Source: PHAA01 sp963665865
Lineage (GTDB): Bacteria; Bacillota; Syntrophomonadia; Syntrophomonadales; Syntrophomonadaceae
Assembly: GCA_963665865.2 (NCBI GenBank)
Contig: CAXXWF010000001.1
Span: 3,757,790-3,821,789 of the forward strand
DNA: 64,000 bases
Direction: 5' to 3'
The notes beneath the pieces were generated by a model. That model had not been told where the DNA came from. It worked only from the letters and a program-made list of their open reading frames with translations, and did not search any database. The position numbers and the translations under genes were made by a program. Of this stretch, positions 33,173-42,509 are shown piece after piece (the first letter of the stretch is position 1; every line of letters starts with the position of its first letter).

Positions 33173-34210
33173 ATGTATAAAGTAGGAATCATTGGCGATG
33201 GTTATACAGCGGCAGAACTATTACGCATTATCGCTGGGCACGATGAAATTGAAGCGGTGGCGGTATCTTCCACCGAAAATATAGGCATCAGGATAGACGA
33301 GCTCTACCCGCATTTGCGAGCTTTTACCCAAATAAGGTGTGAGGCTACCGATATAAAGTCCCTGCAGGAAAAATGTGACGCGGTTTTTCTGGCCCTTCCC
33401 CATGGCCTGTCAGTGCCGATGGTTAAAGAACTTGCTGAGGCAGGGGTCAAGTGTGTGGATCTAGGTGCAGATTTCCGTCTTAAAGATAAAAACATTTACG
33501 AGAAATATTACGAAACCGTACATGAGGCTCCGGAAATGCTGGCTCAGGCTGTATATGGGCTGCCGGAACTCAACCGGGATAAGATAAGCGAAGCCAACAT
33601 TGTGGCTAATCCCGGGTGTTTCCCAACCTCAGCGATATTACCTCTGGCTCCGCTCTTAGAAGCGGGAGTGGTTGAGAAGCGAGGGATAGTGGTAGATTCA
33701 AAAAGTGGAGTATCCGGGGCAGGCAAAGCCCCTAAAGCCAGCTCCCACTTCTGTGAAGTAAACGAAGGGATCAAGGCTTATGGAGTAGGGAATCACCGCC
33801 ATAGCCCGGAAATTGCTCAGGAATTGAGCCGGGCAGCGGGTGAGGCAGTAGGGATGATATTTACCCCCCATTTGGTGCCCATGAATCGCGGAATTTTAAG
33901 CACCTGCTATTGTCAATTGAGACCCGGGGCAAGAGCCGGACAGGTGCGAGAGGTGCTGGAGGATAAGTACCGGAATGAGTACTTTGTGGATGTTTTACCG
34001 AATGGGGTTTATCCCCATACCAAATGGGTATATGGCAGCAATTTGGTACAAATAGGAATTTACACCGATGAAGAGAGTGGCCAAGTAATCGTTGTATCCG
34101 CCCTGGATAATCTCTGTAAAGGAGCTTCCGGGCAGGCCGTCCAGAACTTGAATCTCATGCTCGGTATTGATGAGGGTAAGGGATTAAGGTTTGCCGGAGT
34201 ACATCCCTAA
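33173..34210 (+). CDS. argC: N-acetyl-gamma-glutamyl-phosphate reductase
   Basis: Third step of arginine synthesis: NADPH-dependent reduction of N-acetylglutamyl phosphate to the semialdehyde. 345 residues. Seen: the nucleotide-binding start KVGIIGDGYTAAELLRII, the catalytic Cys in ANPGCFPTSAILPL, SGVSGAGKAPK and HRHSPEIAQEL. AAGGAGGG precedes ATG 33173. First gene of argCJBDFG. Confidence 0.97.
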   Translation: MYKVGIIGDGYTAAELLRIIAGHDEIEAVAVSSTENIGIRIDELYPHLRAFTQIRCEATDIKSLQEKCDAVFLALPHGLSVPMVKELAEAGVKCVDLGADFRLKDKNIYEKYYETVHEAPEMLAQAVYGLPELNRDKISEANIVANPGCFPTSAILPLAPLLEAGVVEKRGIVVDSKSGVSGAGKAPKASSHFCEVNEGIKAYGVGNHRHSPEIAQELSRAAGEAVGMIFTPHLVPMNRGILSTCYCQLRPGARAGQVREVLEDKYRNEYFVDVLPNGVYPHTKWVYGSNLVQIGIYTDEESGQVIVVSALDNLCKGASGQAVQNLNLMLGIDEGKGLRFAGVHP

Positions 34211-34267
34211 AAATTTAAGAAAGTGGATTAAGCTCATGCTTAATTACTTATATGTGGAGGAAGATAG

Positions 34268-35473
34268 ATGAAAATTGTGACTGGCTCGGTTACTGCTCCC
34301 CAGGGTTTTCTGGCCCAGGGAGTGGAAGCCCAGATAAAAAAAGAAAATACTAAAGATGTAGCTATTATTTATTCCCCGCAACCCTGTGTGGCTGCGGGAG
34401 TATTTACTACCAATAAAGTACGGGCAGCCTGCGTAGATATAAATCGCTCCCATTTGGAAAACGGTCAGGCCCAGGCTATAGTGGTTAACAGTGGTAATGC
34501 CAATGCCTGCACCGGTGAACAGGGCTGGGAGGATACCCTTGCCATGGCCCGGACGACAGCGGATCTCTTACACATCAACCCCTGGGATGTGCTGGTGGCA
34601 TCAACCGGGGTAATTGGAGTAGCGATGCCCATGGATCGCGTCACCAGCGGCATTCAAGCGGCGGCTGCCACCCTTGCCAGGGATGGTGCCTATAATGCAT
34701 CCCAAGCGATTATGACTACTGATCTGGTCCCCAAAGAAGTCGCCATTGAGATAGAAATCGGAGGCAAACCGGTAAGAATAGGGGCTATTGCCAAGGGTTC
34801 AGGCATGATTCATCCAAACATGGCTACTATGTTATGCTTTATTACCACTGATGCAGTCATTAGCAGTGCATGTTTAACCCAAATGCTGCGTGATTCCACG
34901 AATCTGTCTTTTAATATGATAAGTGTCGACCGGGATACATCCACCAATGATATGGCTTTGATCCTGGCTAACGGACTGGCGGCTAACCCGCCGATTGAAG
35001 ACAGCCAGAGTGAAGGGTATCGGCTTATGCAGGCAGCCCTGGATTATGTAAATATAAGTCTGGCCAAAATGATAGCTCGTGATGGCGAAGGAGCCACCCG
35101 AATGATTGAAGTACAGGTAATTAATGCAGACAGCAACTATACAGCCCGCACTATTGCCCGATCTATTACATCTTCCAACCTCACCAAAGCGGCAGTCTTT
35201 GGCGAGGACGCCAACTGGGGGCGAATCCTGGCAGCAGTTGGTTATTCAGGGGCAGAATTTGACCCGCGCCGGACGGATATCTACCTGGGTGCGGAGAAAA
35301 TGGCCGAAAACGGTATGGGGCTGGCTTTTGATGAAGAACTAGCCCGTCAGGAACTGCAGAAGGATCCGGTGATAATAAAGGTAGACCTGAAATCGGGAAA
35401 CCAGCAGGCAACCGCATGGGGCTGCGATCTAACTTATGATTATGTGCGCATCAACGCCGCTTATCGCACTTGA
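34268..35473 (+). CDS. argJ: Bifunctional ornithine acetyltransferase / N-acetylglutamate synthase
   Basis: Transfers the acetyl group from N-acetylornithine to glutamate, recycling it; many versions also use acetyl-CoA. 401 residues. Seen: the self-cleavage site KGSGMIHPNMATML, where the Thr becomes the N-terminus of the beta chain, and GEDANWGRILAAVGYSG. Its presence explains why no argE or argA is needed in the operon. TGGAGGAAG precedes the ATG. Confidence 0.96.
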   Translation: MKIVTGSVTAPQGFLAQGVEAQIKKENTKDVAIIYSPQPCVAAGVFTTNKVRAACVDINRSHLENGQAQAIVVNSGNANACTGEQGWEDTLAMARTTADLLHINPWDVLVASTGVIGVAMPMDRVTSGIQAAAATLARDGAYNASQAIMTTDLVPKEVAIEIEIGGKPVRIGAIAKGSGMIHPNMATMLCFITTDAVISSACLTQMLRDSTNLSFNMISVDRDTSTNDMALILANGLAANPPIEDSQSEGYRLMQAALDYVNISLAKMIARDGEGATRMIEVQVINADSNYTARTIARSITSSNLTKAAVFGEDANWGRILAAVGYSGAEFDPRRTDIYLGAEKMAENGMGLAFDEELARQELQKDPVIIKVDLKSGNQQATAWGCDLTYDYVRINAAYRT

Positions 35474-35488
35474 TAAAAAGGCCAAGGG

Positions 35489-35517
35489 GTGAACACAAGA
35501 ACCGTCCCCTTGTTCAC
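35489..35517. repeat. GGGGAC-core palindrome between argJ and argB, degenerate
   Basis: GTGAACA (35489-35495) and TGTTCAC (35511-35517) are complementary; the inner part ACCGTCCCCTTG is the recurrent GGGGAC core of this window in reverse complement. It lies inside the arg operon, 16 bases after the argJ stop, where it may modulate mRNA stability. Confidence 0.6.
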
Positions 35518-35574
35518 TTGTGAGTGTAACGAGTCCGCGTCCATGTTTGGAATTGGTATTTGGAGGGAAAAAGA

Positions 35575-36438
35575 ATGATTAAATCAGCTCTGGAAAAGGC
35601 GGAAATACTGGTCGAAGCGCTTCCTTATATCAAGGAGTTTTATGGCAAGCGTGTGGTTATCAAATATGGTGGAGCCGCCATGAAAGACTGCAGCTTAAAA
35701 CAAAAAGTTATCCAGGATATAGTCCTAATGAAATTTGTGGGCATGCATCCCATAGTTATACATGGAGGCGGACCTGAGATAAACGCCATGTTGAAACGAT
35801 TGGGCATTGCCAGCAGTTTTATCGATGGTCTGCGGGTTACCGACCATGCAACCATGGAAATCGTGGAAATGGTCCTGGGGGGAAAAGTAAACAAGGAAAT
35901 AGTGAGCGGAATCAACGCCAGCGGTGGCAAGGCAATTGGGATTTCCGGTAAAGACGGCGGGCTGATCGAGGCCCAGGCTCTTGATCCTTCTGGTCAAATG
36001 GGATTTGTCGGCGAGGTCATAAATATCAACCCGCAAATAATTGAGACCATGATAGAAAATGGTTATATACCGGTAATAGCACCGATTGGCATAGATAATC
36101 AAGGGCAAAGCTATAATATAAACGCTGATCTGGTGGCAGCGGCGATTGCCGTAAGTATGAAGGCTGATAAACTGGTTCTGTTGACCGATGTCCCCGGTCT
36201 CTTAAGTGATCCGCAAGACAGCGAAAGCTTAATTTCTATCCTTAATATAAGTGAGGTCGCAGAATATATAGCCAACGGCACGATTGCGGGCGGCATGATC
36301 CCTAAAGTACATTGTTGCGAGGAAGCCGTGGCCGGCGGGGTAGGCAGGACCCACATCATCGATGGGCGGGTGCCTCACTCCATTCTGTTGGAAATATTCA
36401 CTGATGAAGGGGTAGGCACCATGGTGGTAAATAAATAG
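35575..36438 (+). CDS. argB: Acetylglutamate kinase
   Basis: Phosphorylates N-acetylglutamate, usually the arginine-inhibited step. 287 residues from ATG 35575 with TGGAGGG seven bases upstream. Seen: FYGKRVVIKYGGAAM, HGGGPEINAMLKRLGI, GKDGGLIEA, and KVHCCEEAVAGGVGRTHIIDGR. An N-terminal helix (MIKSALEKAEILVEALPYI) like that of arginine-sensitive hexameric enzymes is present, so feedback inhibition is plausible. Confidence 0.96.
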   Translation: MIKSALEKAEILVEALPYIKEFYGKRVVIKYGGAAMKDCSLKQKVIQDIVLMKFVGMHPIVIHGGGPEINAMLKRLGIASSFIDGLRVTDHATMEIVEMVLGGKVNKEIVSGINASGGKAIGISGKDGGLIEAQALDPSGQMGFVGEVININPQIIETMIENGYIPVIAPIGIDNQGQSYNINADLVAAAIAVSMKADKLVLLTDVPGLLSDPQDSESLISILNISEVAEYIANGTIAGGMIPKVHCCEEAVAGGVGRTHIIDGRVPHSILLEIFTDEGVGTMVVNK

Positions 36439-36465
36439 AAAAATGGGCCGAAGGGAGATTAAATT

Positions 36466-37653
36466 GTGACGAATAACGAAATTATAAATAAAGGGCAAGA
36501 CTACGTGATGAACACCTATGGCCGCTTTCCTATAGCGCCGGTCAAGGGAAAAGGCTCTTATGTTTGGGATGCCGATGGCAAACAATACCTGGATTTCCTG
36601 GGAGGGATAGCCGTGTGTGTCCTGGGGCACTGCGATGATGTGCTGCAGACCGCACTTCAGACACAGGCCGCTCAATTATGGCATATCTCCAACCTTTATT
36701 GGATAAAACCCCAAGTAGAGCTGGCTGAGAAACTAGTTAAGCTATCCGGACTGGGCAAGGCGTTCTTTTGCAACAGCGGAGCGGAGGCCAACGAGGCAGC
36801 CATAAAATTAGTCCGTAAATATTTTTACCGCCAGGGGCAAGCGAACAGAAATCAGATCATAGTATTTAATGAATCGTTTCATGGACGTACCCTGGCCACC
36901 GTAACTGCTACCGGCCAGCCTAAATACCAGGAAGGCTTTGCCCCGCTGCCTGCAGGTTTTGTTTATGCAGATTATAATGACATCAGTTCTGTGAAGAAGC
37001 TGATTAATGAAAATACGGCGGCCATTATGTTAGAACCAATCCAGGGAGAGGGGGGCATCCATCCGGCGTATCAGGATTTCCTCGCAGAAATACGGCAAAT
37101 CTGTGACCGGGAAGGAATACTGTTGGTTTTTGATGAAGTGCAGTCTGGAATTGGCCGGACGGGATCATTCTTTGCCTATCAGTCCTATGGCATAACCCCG
37201 GACATTGTTACTATGGCCAAGGGGTTGGGAGGGGGATTCCCCATAGGGGCTATGCTGGCTACCGATCAGGCCGCCAGCGGCTTCGCGCCCGGCGACCATG
37301 CCTCTACTTTTGGAGGAAACCCACTGGCTACTGCAGTAGCTAACCAGTTGGTAGATACCATTACTGATCCCCATTTTATTGAGAATAGTATAAACATGGG
37401 AGCTTATCTGCGGGAGAGTCTTAACAAACTAGCCGATAATCGTATAATAGAAACAAGAGGTTTGGGCCTCATACTGGGAATTGAATTCAGCCAGGATGTT
37501 AAGGACCTGGTGCTAATCTGTATGCAAAAGGGATTGCTGCTCATTGGAGCAGGCCCGAAGGTGCTGCGTTTCGTTCCCCCCTTGAACATAAACCGGGCGG
37601 AAGTGGACCAGGCGGTGGCGATATTGAGAGCAGCTCTGCAGGAATGGAAATAA
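36466..37653 (+). CDS. argD: Acetylornithine aminotransferase
   Basis: PLP enzyme converting N-acetylglutamate semialdehyde to N-acetylornithine. 395 residues from GTG 36466 with AAGGGAG upstream. Seen: YLDFLGGIAVCVLGH, CNSGAEANEAAIKL, the Asp in FDEVQSGIGRTG, and the PLP Lys in TMAKGLGGGFPIGAM. Complete. Confidence 0.96.
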   Translation: MTNNEIINKGQDYVMNTYGRFPIAPVKGKGSYVWDADGKQYLDFLGGIAVCVLGHCDDVLQTALQTQAAQLWHISNLYWIKPQVELAEKLVKLSGLGKAFFCNSGAEANEAAIKLVRKYFYRQGQANRNQIIVFNESFHGRTLATVTATGQPKYQEGFAPLPAGFVYADYNDISSVKKLINENTAAIMLEPIQGEGGIHPAYQDFLAEIRQICDREGILLVFDEVQSGIGRTGSFFAYQSYGITPDIVTMAKGLGGGFPIGAMLATDQAASGFAPGDHASTFGGNPLATAVANQLVDTITDPHFIENSINMGAYLRESLNKLADNRIIETRGLGLILGIEFSQDVKDLVLICMQKGLLLIGAGPKVLRFVPPLNINRAEVDQAVAILRAALQEWK

Positions 37654-37680
37654 ATAGCATTTAAGGAGGATAGATTAGCT

Positions 37681-38619
37681 ATGGATATCGTTAAGAAACT
37701 TAAAGGGCGAGACTTTATCAGCATTCATGATTTTAGCGAAGCCGAGGTAGCCTTCATACTTAATTTCGGTCTGGAATTAAAGAAGGAAAAGAAAGCAGGT
37801 ATAGCTCATCCCATACTGGCTGGTAAAACTCTGGGTATGATTTTTCAGAAGTCGTCGACTCGTACCCGCGTAGCTTTTGAGGTGGGGATGTACCAATTGG
37901 GTGGGCACGCTCTATTCTTAAGCTCCCGCGACATCCAAATAGGGCGGGGTGAAACTGTAAAAGACACAGCGCTGGTCCTATCACGTATGCTGGACGGAAT
38001 TATGATCCGTACCTTTGCCCATGATGAAGTTCTGGAACTAGCCAAATGGGCTACTGTACCAGTAATTAATGGATTGACCGATCTACTTCACCCTACTCAG
38101 GTGATAGGGGATATGATGACTATTCTTGAACACAAAGGCCGCTTAAAGGGCTTGAAGTTAGCCTTTATAGGCGATGGCAACAATGTCGCCCATGAATTGC
38201 TCTATGGTGGAGCCAAGGTGGGGATGGACGTAACTATTGCTTGTCCGATGGGATTTGAGCCGGATCAGGAAGTGCTGAAAATCGCACTGCAGGATGCTCA
38301 GGAAACCGGTGCCAAGCTAGAGGTAGTAGAGAGTCCCTGGGAGGCGGTCAAGGGTGCTGATGTGATCTACACCGATGTTTGGGCCAGCATGGGGCAGGAA
38401 GGCGAAGCTGATGAGAAGGAAAAGAAATTCATGCAATACCAAGTGAATCAGACCTTGCTTGGAGAGGCTAACCCAGGCGCCATTGTTATGCACTGTCTGC
38501 CAGCCAAACGTGGCAAAGAGATTACCGATGAAGTTATGGACGGACCCCAATCAGTAGTTTTTGATGAATCAGAAAACCGTCTGCATGCCCATAAGGCCAT
38601 CATGGCACTGGTAATGTAA
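37681..38619 (+). CDS. argF: Ornithine carbamoyltransferase
   Basis: Makes citrulline from ornithine and carbamoyl phosphate. 312 residues. Seen: carbamoyl-phosphate motif SSTRTRVAFEVG, DLLHPTQVIGDMMT, the ornithine loop DVWASMGQE, and MHCLPAKRGKEITDEV. AAGGAGG precedes the ATG. Carbamoyl phosphate synthase genes are not in this window. Confidence 0.97.
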   Translation: MDIVKKLKGRDFISIHDFSEAEVAFILNFGLELKKEKKAGIAHPILAGKTLGMIFQKSSTRTRVAFEVGMYQLGGHALFLSSRDIQIGRGETVKDTALVLSRMLDGIMIRTFAHDEVLELAKWATVPVINGLTDLLHPTQVIGDMMTILEHKGRLKGLKLAFIGDGNNVAHELLYGGAKVGMDVTIACPMGFEPDQEVLKIALQDAQETGAKLEVVESPWEAVKGADVIYTDVWASMGQEGEADEKEKKFMQYQVNQTLLGEANPGAIVMHCLPAKRGKEITDEVMDGPQSVVFDESENRLHAHKAIMALVM

Positions 38620-38646
38620 GCGAAGATAGATCGGAGGATACACGCA

Positions 38647-39855
38647 ATGGACAAAGTAGTACTGGCCTATTCGGGTGGGCTGGATACATCAATAATTATT
38701 CCCTGGTTGAAAGAAAATTATGGATACGAAGTAATCGCCTTCTGTGCCAACGTAGGGCAGGGGGAAGAATTGGAACCAGTACGGGAGAAGGCTCTGAAAT
38801 CAGGAGCATCCAAGGTTTACATTGAAGACCTGGTAGAGGAATTTGTCACCGATTATGTATTCCCGGTATTAAAAGCGGGGGCGATATACGAGAAAAAATA
38901 TCTGCTGGGGACCTCGTTTGCCAGACCTCTAATGGCCAAAAAAATGGTGGAGATTGCTGAAAAAGAGGGAGCTATTGCCATTTGCCACGGGGCTACCGGC
39001 AAAGGTAATGACCAGGTGAGATTTGAATTAGGGGTTAAAGCTTTCAATCCCAACCTTAAAATTATAGCACCTTGGCGGGAATGGAAAATCAGATCGCGGG
39101 AAGAAGCGATAGATTATGCCAACAGTCATGGTATAGACATCCCCGTGACTAAAGAGAAAATATACAGCAGTGACCGTAATATATGGCATATTTCTCATGA
39201 GGGCGGCGATTTGGAGGATCCTTGGAATGAACCGCAGAACCATCTCTATATGCTGACTGTCCCGCCGGAGGAAGCTCCGGATCAGCCGGCTTATGTGGAA
39301 GTTGGCTTCCAGGCTGGTATCCCCGTCTCCATTGATGGAGAGCCCTACCAACCGGTGGAACTGCTCACCGAGCTTAACCGCCGGGCCGGAGCCAATGGAG
39401 TAGGAATCGTTTCCATGGTGGAGAATCGCCTGGTTGGTATGAAATCCCGGGGGGTTTATGAAACTCCGGGAGGAACCATACTCTACACCGCCCATGAAGA
39501 GTTGGAAAGACTGACCCTGGATCGTCGGACTCTGCAATTTAAGGAGCAGGTAGCAGTAAAATATGCCGAACTCGTCTATGATGGCAACTGGTTCTCCAAG
39601 CTGAAAACCGCTTTAGATGCCTTTGTGGATGTGACTCAGAAGACAGTTACCGGCAGCGTTAGGGTGAAGCTTTACAAAGGCAGTTGTACAGCGGTCGCTG
39701 CCAAATCACCTTATTCGCTCTACAGCGAAGAGCTGGCTACCTTTGGTGCGGATGAGATTTACAGCCAGAAAGATGCAGAGGGCTTTATCAACCTCTTTGG
39801 ACTGCCCTTGAAGGTGCAAGCCTTGCTCAATCGTAAAATAGATGATGACAAATAG
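38647..39855 (+). CDS. argG: Argininosuccinate synthase
   Basis: Couples citrulline and aspartate with ATP. 402 residues. Seen: the ATP loop LAYSGGLDTSIIIPWL, CHGATGKGNDQVRFE, and SSDRNIWHISHEGGDLEDP. Last gene of the operon before a good terminator; argH is 5.2 kb further on. Confidence 0.97.
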   Translation: MDKVVLAYSGGLDTSIIIPWLKENYGYEVIAFCANVGQGEELEPVREKALKSGASKVYIEDLVEEFVTDYVFPVLKAGAIYEKKYLLGTSFARPLMAKKMVEIAEKEGAIAICHGATGKGNDQVRFELGVKAFNPNLKIIAPWREWKIRSREEAIDYANSHGIDIPVTKEKIYSSDRNIWHISHEGGDLEDPWNEPQNHLYMLTVPPEEAPDQPAYVEVGFQAGIPVSIDGEPYQPVELLTELNRRAGANGVGIVSMVENRLVGMKSRGVYETPGGTILYTAHEELERLTLDRRTLQFKEQVAVKYAELVYDGNWFSKLKTALDAFVDVTQKTVTGSVRVKLYKGSCTAVAAKSPYSLYSEELATFGADEIYSQKDAEGFINLFGLPLKVQALLNRKIDDDK

Positions 39856-39883
39856 ATATCTAGACTAATAACTAGACACCAAT

Positions 39884-39923
39884 AATAAGCGGAGAGGAAA
39901 AATATCCCTCCGTTTATTTTTTT
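39884..39923 (+). terminator. Intrinsic terminator of the arg operon
   Basis: AATAAGCGGAG pairs with CTCCGTTTATT (one G-T pair) and is followed by TTTTTTT. It lies 28 bases after the argG stop. Confidence 0.85.
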
Positions 39924-40031
39924 AGCTGGAAAGAATGGATAAGGGAGCATTTGAATAAAAAACACTGAATAAGGTGCTAATATTTTCATAAATCGCTATA
40001 AGCGAACTTGTATTTGTTCAATTCGAATAGC

Positions 40032-40056
40032 ATAATGTATATACATTATATTGTGG
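40032..40056. promoter_or_regulatory. Operator-like palindrome and NrdR-box-like site upstream of nrdD
   Basis: ATAATGTATATACATTAT (40032-40049) is a perfect 18-base palindrome. Overlapping it, ATACATTATATTGTGG (40041-40056) matches the NrdR box ACACwATATATwGTGT at 13 of 16 positions. NrdR normally binds two boxes; a convincing second box was not found. A reduction-dependent or dNTP-level control of nrdD is plausible. Confidence 0.5.
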
Positions 40057-40114
40057 TCGGATTTAGTGGATGCCATACATATTGTGGTTTATGAAATTAG
40101 TAGGGGGATTGTTA

Positions 40115-42232
40115 GTGGATATTAGCAAAATCAAAAAAAGAGATGGTCGTGTAGTTCCGTTCGAAAAAGAGAAATTGGAGAGTGCCATATTCAAGGCTGC
40201 CCGAGCGGTAGGGGGCAAAGACTATCAAACGGCCCAGGAGCTAGCCGATAAGGTTATAGAAATTGCTCAGTATGTAGATGATGATGAAGTAGCTACCGTA
40301 GAAGGCATCCAGGACTTAGTGGAAAAGGTTCTGGTTAAGAACGGTCATTACAAGACTGCCAAAGCTTATATTCTGTACCGTAAACAGCATGAAACAATAC
40401 GCAACGCGGATCAGCTGTTGCTTAACAATCAGATAATTGCCAACTATCTGGGCCGCAACGATTGGCGGGTAAAGGAAAATTCCAATATGACCTACTCCTT
40501 GCAGGGCATGAATTTTCACCTTTCGTCGGTGATTGTGTCCCAGTACTGGCTGGATCAGATATATAGCCCGCAAATGAAAGAGGCCCAAAACAGCGGGGAC
40601 CTCCACATCCATGACCTTGGTATCCTGGGTGTATACTGCGTGGGCTGGGATATAAGAGATTTGCTGATGGAAGGTTTCAAAGGGGTGCGGGGCAAGGTAG
40701 CCAGTGGTCCGGCCAAGCATTTTCGTTCCATCCTGGGGCAGATTGTTAATTTCTTCTTTACTCTGCAGGGTGAGGCAGCCGGTGCCCAGGCGTTTTCCAA
40801 CTTCGATACCCTTTTGGCACCCTTCATCCGCTATGATGAACTTGACTATACCCAGGTCAAACAGGGTTTACAGGAATTTGTGTTTAATATGAACGTTCCC
40901 ACCCGGGTGGGCTTCCAGACGCCGTTTACAAATGTCACCATGGACTTGAAGGTGCCGGAATTTATGAAAAATGAACCGGTCATAATCGGGGGCAAGTACA
41001 TGGATTCGACTTACGGGGAGTTCCAGGCGGAAATGGATATATTCAATCAGGCCTTTGCCGAAGTAATGATGCAAGGGGATGTCGAAGAGCGCGTCTTTAC
41101 CTTTCCTATTCCTACCTATAATATAACCGAGGATTTTGACTGGGATAATCCCAGCTACAATAAGATTTGGGAGATGACTGCCAAATACGGAATACCCTCA
41201 TTTTCGAATTTTATTGGCTCGGACATGAGCCCGGAGGATGCCCGCAGCATGTGCTGCCGTCTGCGCCTCGACAATCGTGAGCTCAGGAAAAGAGGGGGCG
41301 GACTGTTTGGCGCCAATCCTCTTACCGGTTCCATTGGAGTAGTCACCATAAACATGAGTCGTCTGGGTTATCTTTCCAAGAGCAAGGCAGAATATTTTAA
41401 CCGCCTAGCTGATATCATGGATATGGCGAGGGATAGTCTGGAAATTAAGCGTAAAATGCTAGAGAGCCTTACCGAATATGGACTGTATCCTTATTCCCAA
41501 TTCTATTTGCGGGGGGTCAAGGAGAGCTTCGGCCAATTCTGGAAAAATCATTTTTCCACCATTGGCCTGGTAGGTATGAACGAATCCTGCCTTAACTTCC
41601 TGGGCGATGACATCGGCAGTGTGAGCGGTCTGGAATTTACCCGCGAAGTTATGAACTTTATGCGTGAACGACTTATCGCTTATCAAGAGGAAACCGGCAA
41701 CATATTCAATCTGGAAGCAACCCCAGCTGAAGGTGTTTCCTACGGTATAGCCCGCAAAGACAAAGAGCTCTACCCGGACATTCTGGTGGCGAATCAGAGC
41801 GAAGTGAAAAATGGTGCACAACCTTACTATACAAACTCAACCCAATTGCCGGTCAACTATACTGATGATCTATTTACAGCTCTGAAGATACAGGATGATC
41901 TGCAGGTTCTTTATACCGGCGGGACCACCTTCCATATTTTCCTGGGTGAAGCAGTTTCCTCGATTGCAGGGGTTAAGAAGTTAGTGAAAAAAGTTTGTGA
42001 TCAGTTCAGTCTGCCTTATTTCACTATTACCCCTACCTTTAGTATCTGTCCGAAACACGGCTATATAAAAGGGGAGAACTACGATTGCCCGGTCTGTGAA
42101 GCCGAAGGGGTAAAAACATCCTGTGAAGTATACTCCCGGGTAGTCGGCTACCTGCGCCCGGTAGATCAATGGAACGCAGGCAAACAGGAGGAATTTAGAG
42201 AAAGAGCGACATTTGATAAGGCCGTCTTATAA
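40115..42232 (+). CDS. nrdD: Anaerobic ribonucleoside-triphosphate reductase
   Basis: Class III, oxygen-sensitive enzyme making dNTPs with a glycyl radical. 705 residues from GTG 40115; TAGGGGGA lies seven bases upstream, whereas an ATG at 40070 would add 15 residues with no binding site. Seen: N-terminal ATP-cone (IKKRDGRVVPFEKEKLESAI, about residues 4-92), the active-site pair in ARSMCCRLRLDNRELRKRGGGLFG, a C-terminal zinc site (CPKHGY, CPVC) and the glycyl-radical motif SRVVGYLRP. The activating enzyme follows. Confidence 0.95.
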   Translation: MDISKIKKRDGRVVPFEKEKLESAIFKAARAVGGKDYQTAQELADKVIEIAQYVDDDEVATVEGIQDLVEKVLVKNGHYKTAKAYILYRKQHETIRNADQLLLNNQIIANYLGRNDWRVKENSNMTYSLQGMNFHLSSVIVSQYWLDQIYSPQMKEAQNSGDLHIHDLGILGVYCVGWDIRDLLMEGFKGVRGKVASGPAKHFRSILGQIVNFFFTLQGEAAGAQAFSNFDTLLAPFIRYDELDYTQVKQGLQEFVFNMNVPTRVGFQTPFTNVTMDLKVPEFMKNEPVIIGGKYMDSTYGEFQAEMDIFNQAFAEVMMQGDVEERVFTFPIPTYNITEDFDWDNPSYNKIWEMTAKYGIPSFSNFIGSDMSPEDARSMCCRLRLDNRELRKRGGGLFGANPLTGSIGVVTINMSRLGYLSKSKAEYFNRLADIMDMARDSLEIKRKMLESLTEYGLYPYSQFYLRGVKESFGQFWKNHFSTIGLVGMNESCLNFLGDDIGSVSGLEFTREVMNFMRERLIAYQEETGNIFNLEATPAEGVSYGIARKDKELYPDILVANQSEVKNGAQPYYTNSTQLPVNYTDDLFTALKIQDDLQVLYTGGTTFHIFLGEAVSSIAGVKKLVKKVCDQFSLPYFTITPTFSICPKHGYIKGENYDCPVCEAEGVKTSCEVYSRVVGYLRPVDQWNAGKQEEFRERATFDKAVL

Positions 42233-42275
42233 GTGATGCAGACTTGATTCCAATTTCCACAATTATCGCGATGTT

Positions 42276-42310
42276 GCGCGGAAACGTTGTTTCCGCGCTT
42301 ACCTTTTCGC
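42276..42310 (+). terminator. Hairpin after nrdD
   Basis: GCGCGGAAAC GTT GTTTCCGCGC, a perfect 10-bp stem with a 3-base loop, then TTACCTTTT. The T-run is broken, but position and stability suit a terminator. Confidence 0.7.
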
Positions 42311-42436
42311 AGGCGGCAGCATTTTTCATGTCTAAGGTACAGGCATCTCAGCAGTTTGAACAGCGCAATGCTACCACCATTCAATCCAGGTAATCGCTTC
42401 TAAAGACATACTATAGCCATTTCTCTCTTGAAAATA

Positions 42437-42445
42437 TGGTATAAT
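42437..42445 (+). promoter_or_regulatory. Extended -10 promoter upstream of nrdG-like gene
   Basis: TGGTATAAT, an extended -10 element (TGnTATAAT), 65 bases upstream of the radical SAM gene. No strong -35 is visible, which is usual for extended -10 promoters. Confidence 0.55.
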
Positions 42446-42509
42446 CTGGTTAACGGGGTCTTAATCAGGGTGATGTTAATCATAACTATTAAGAATAGGT
42501 GTGATAGAT

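Noticed and set aside
38317..38550. Antisense frames inside arg and ribosomal genes
   Set aside because: They are complete shadows of strongly conserved genes, lack binding sites and show no protein signatures.
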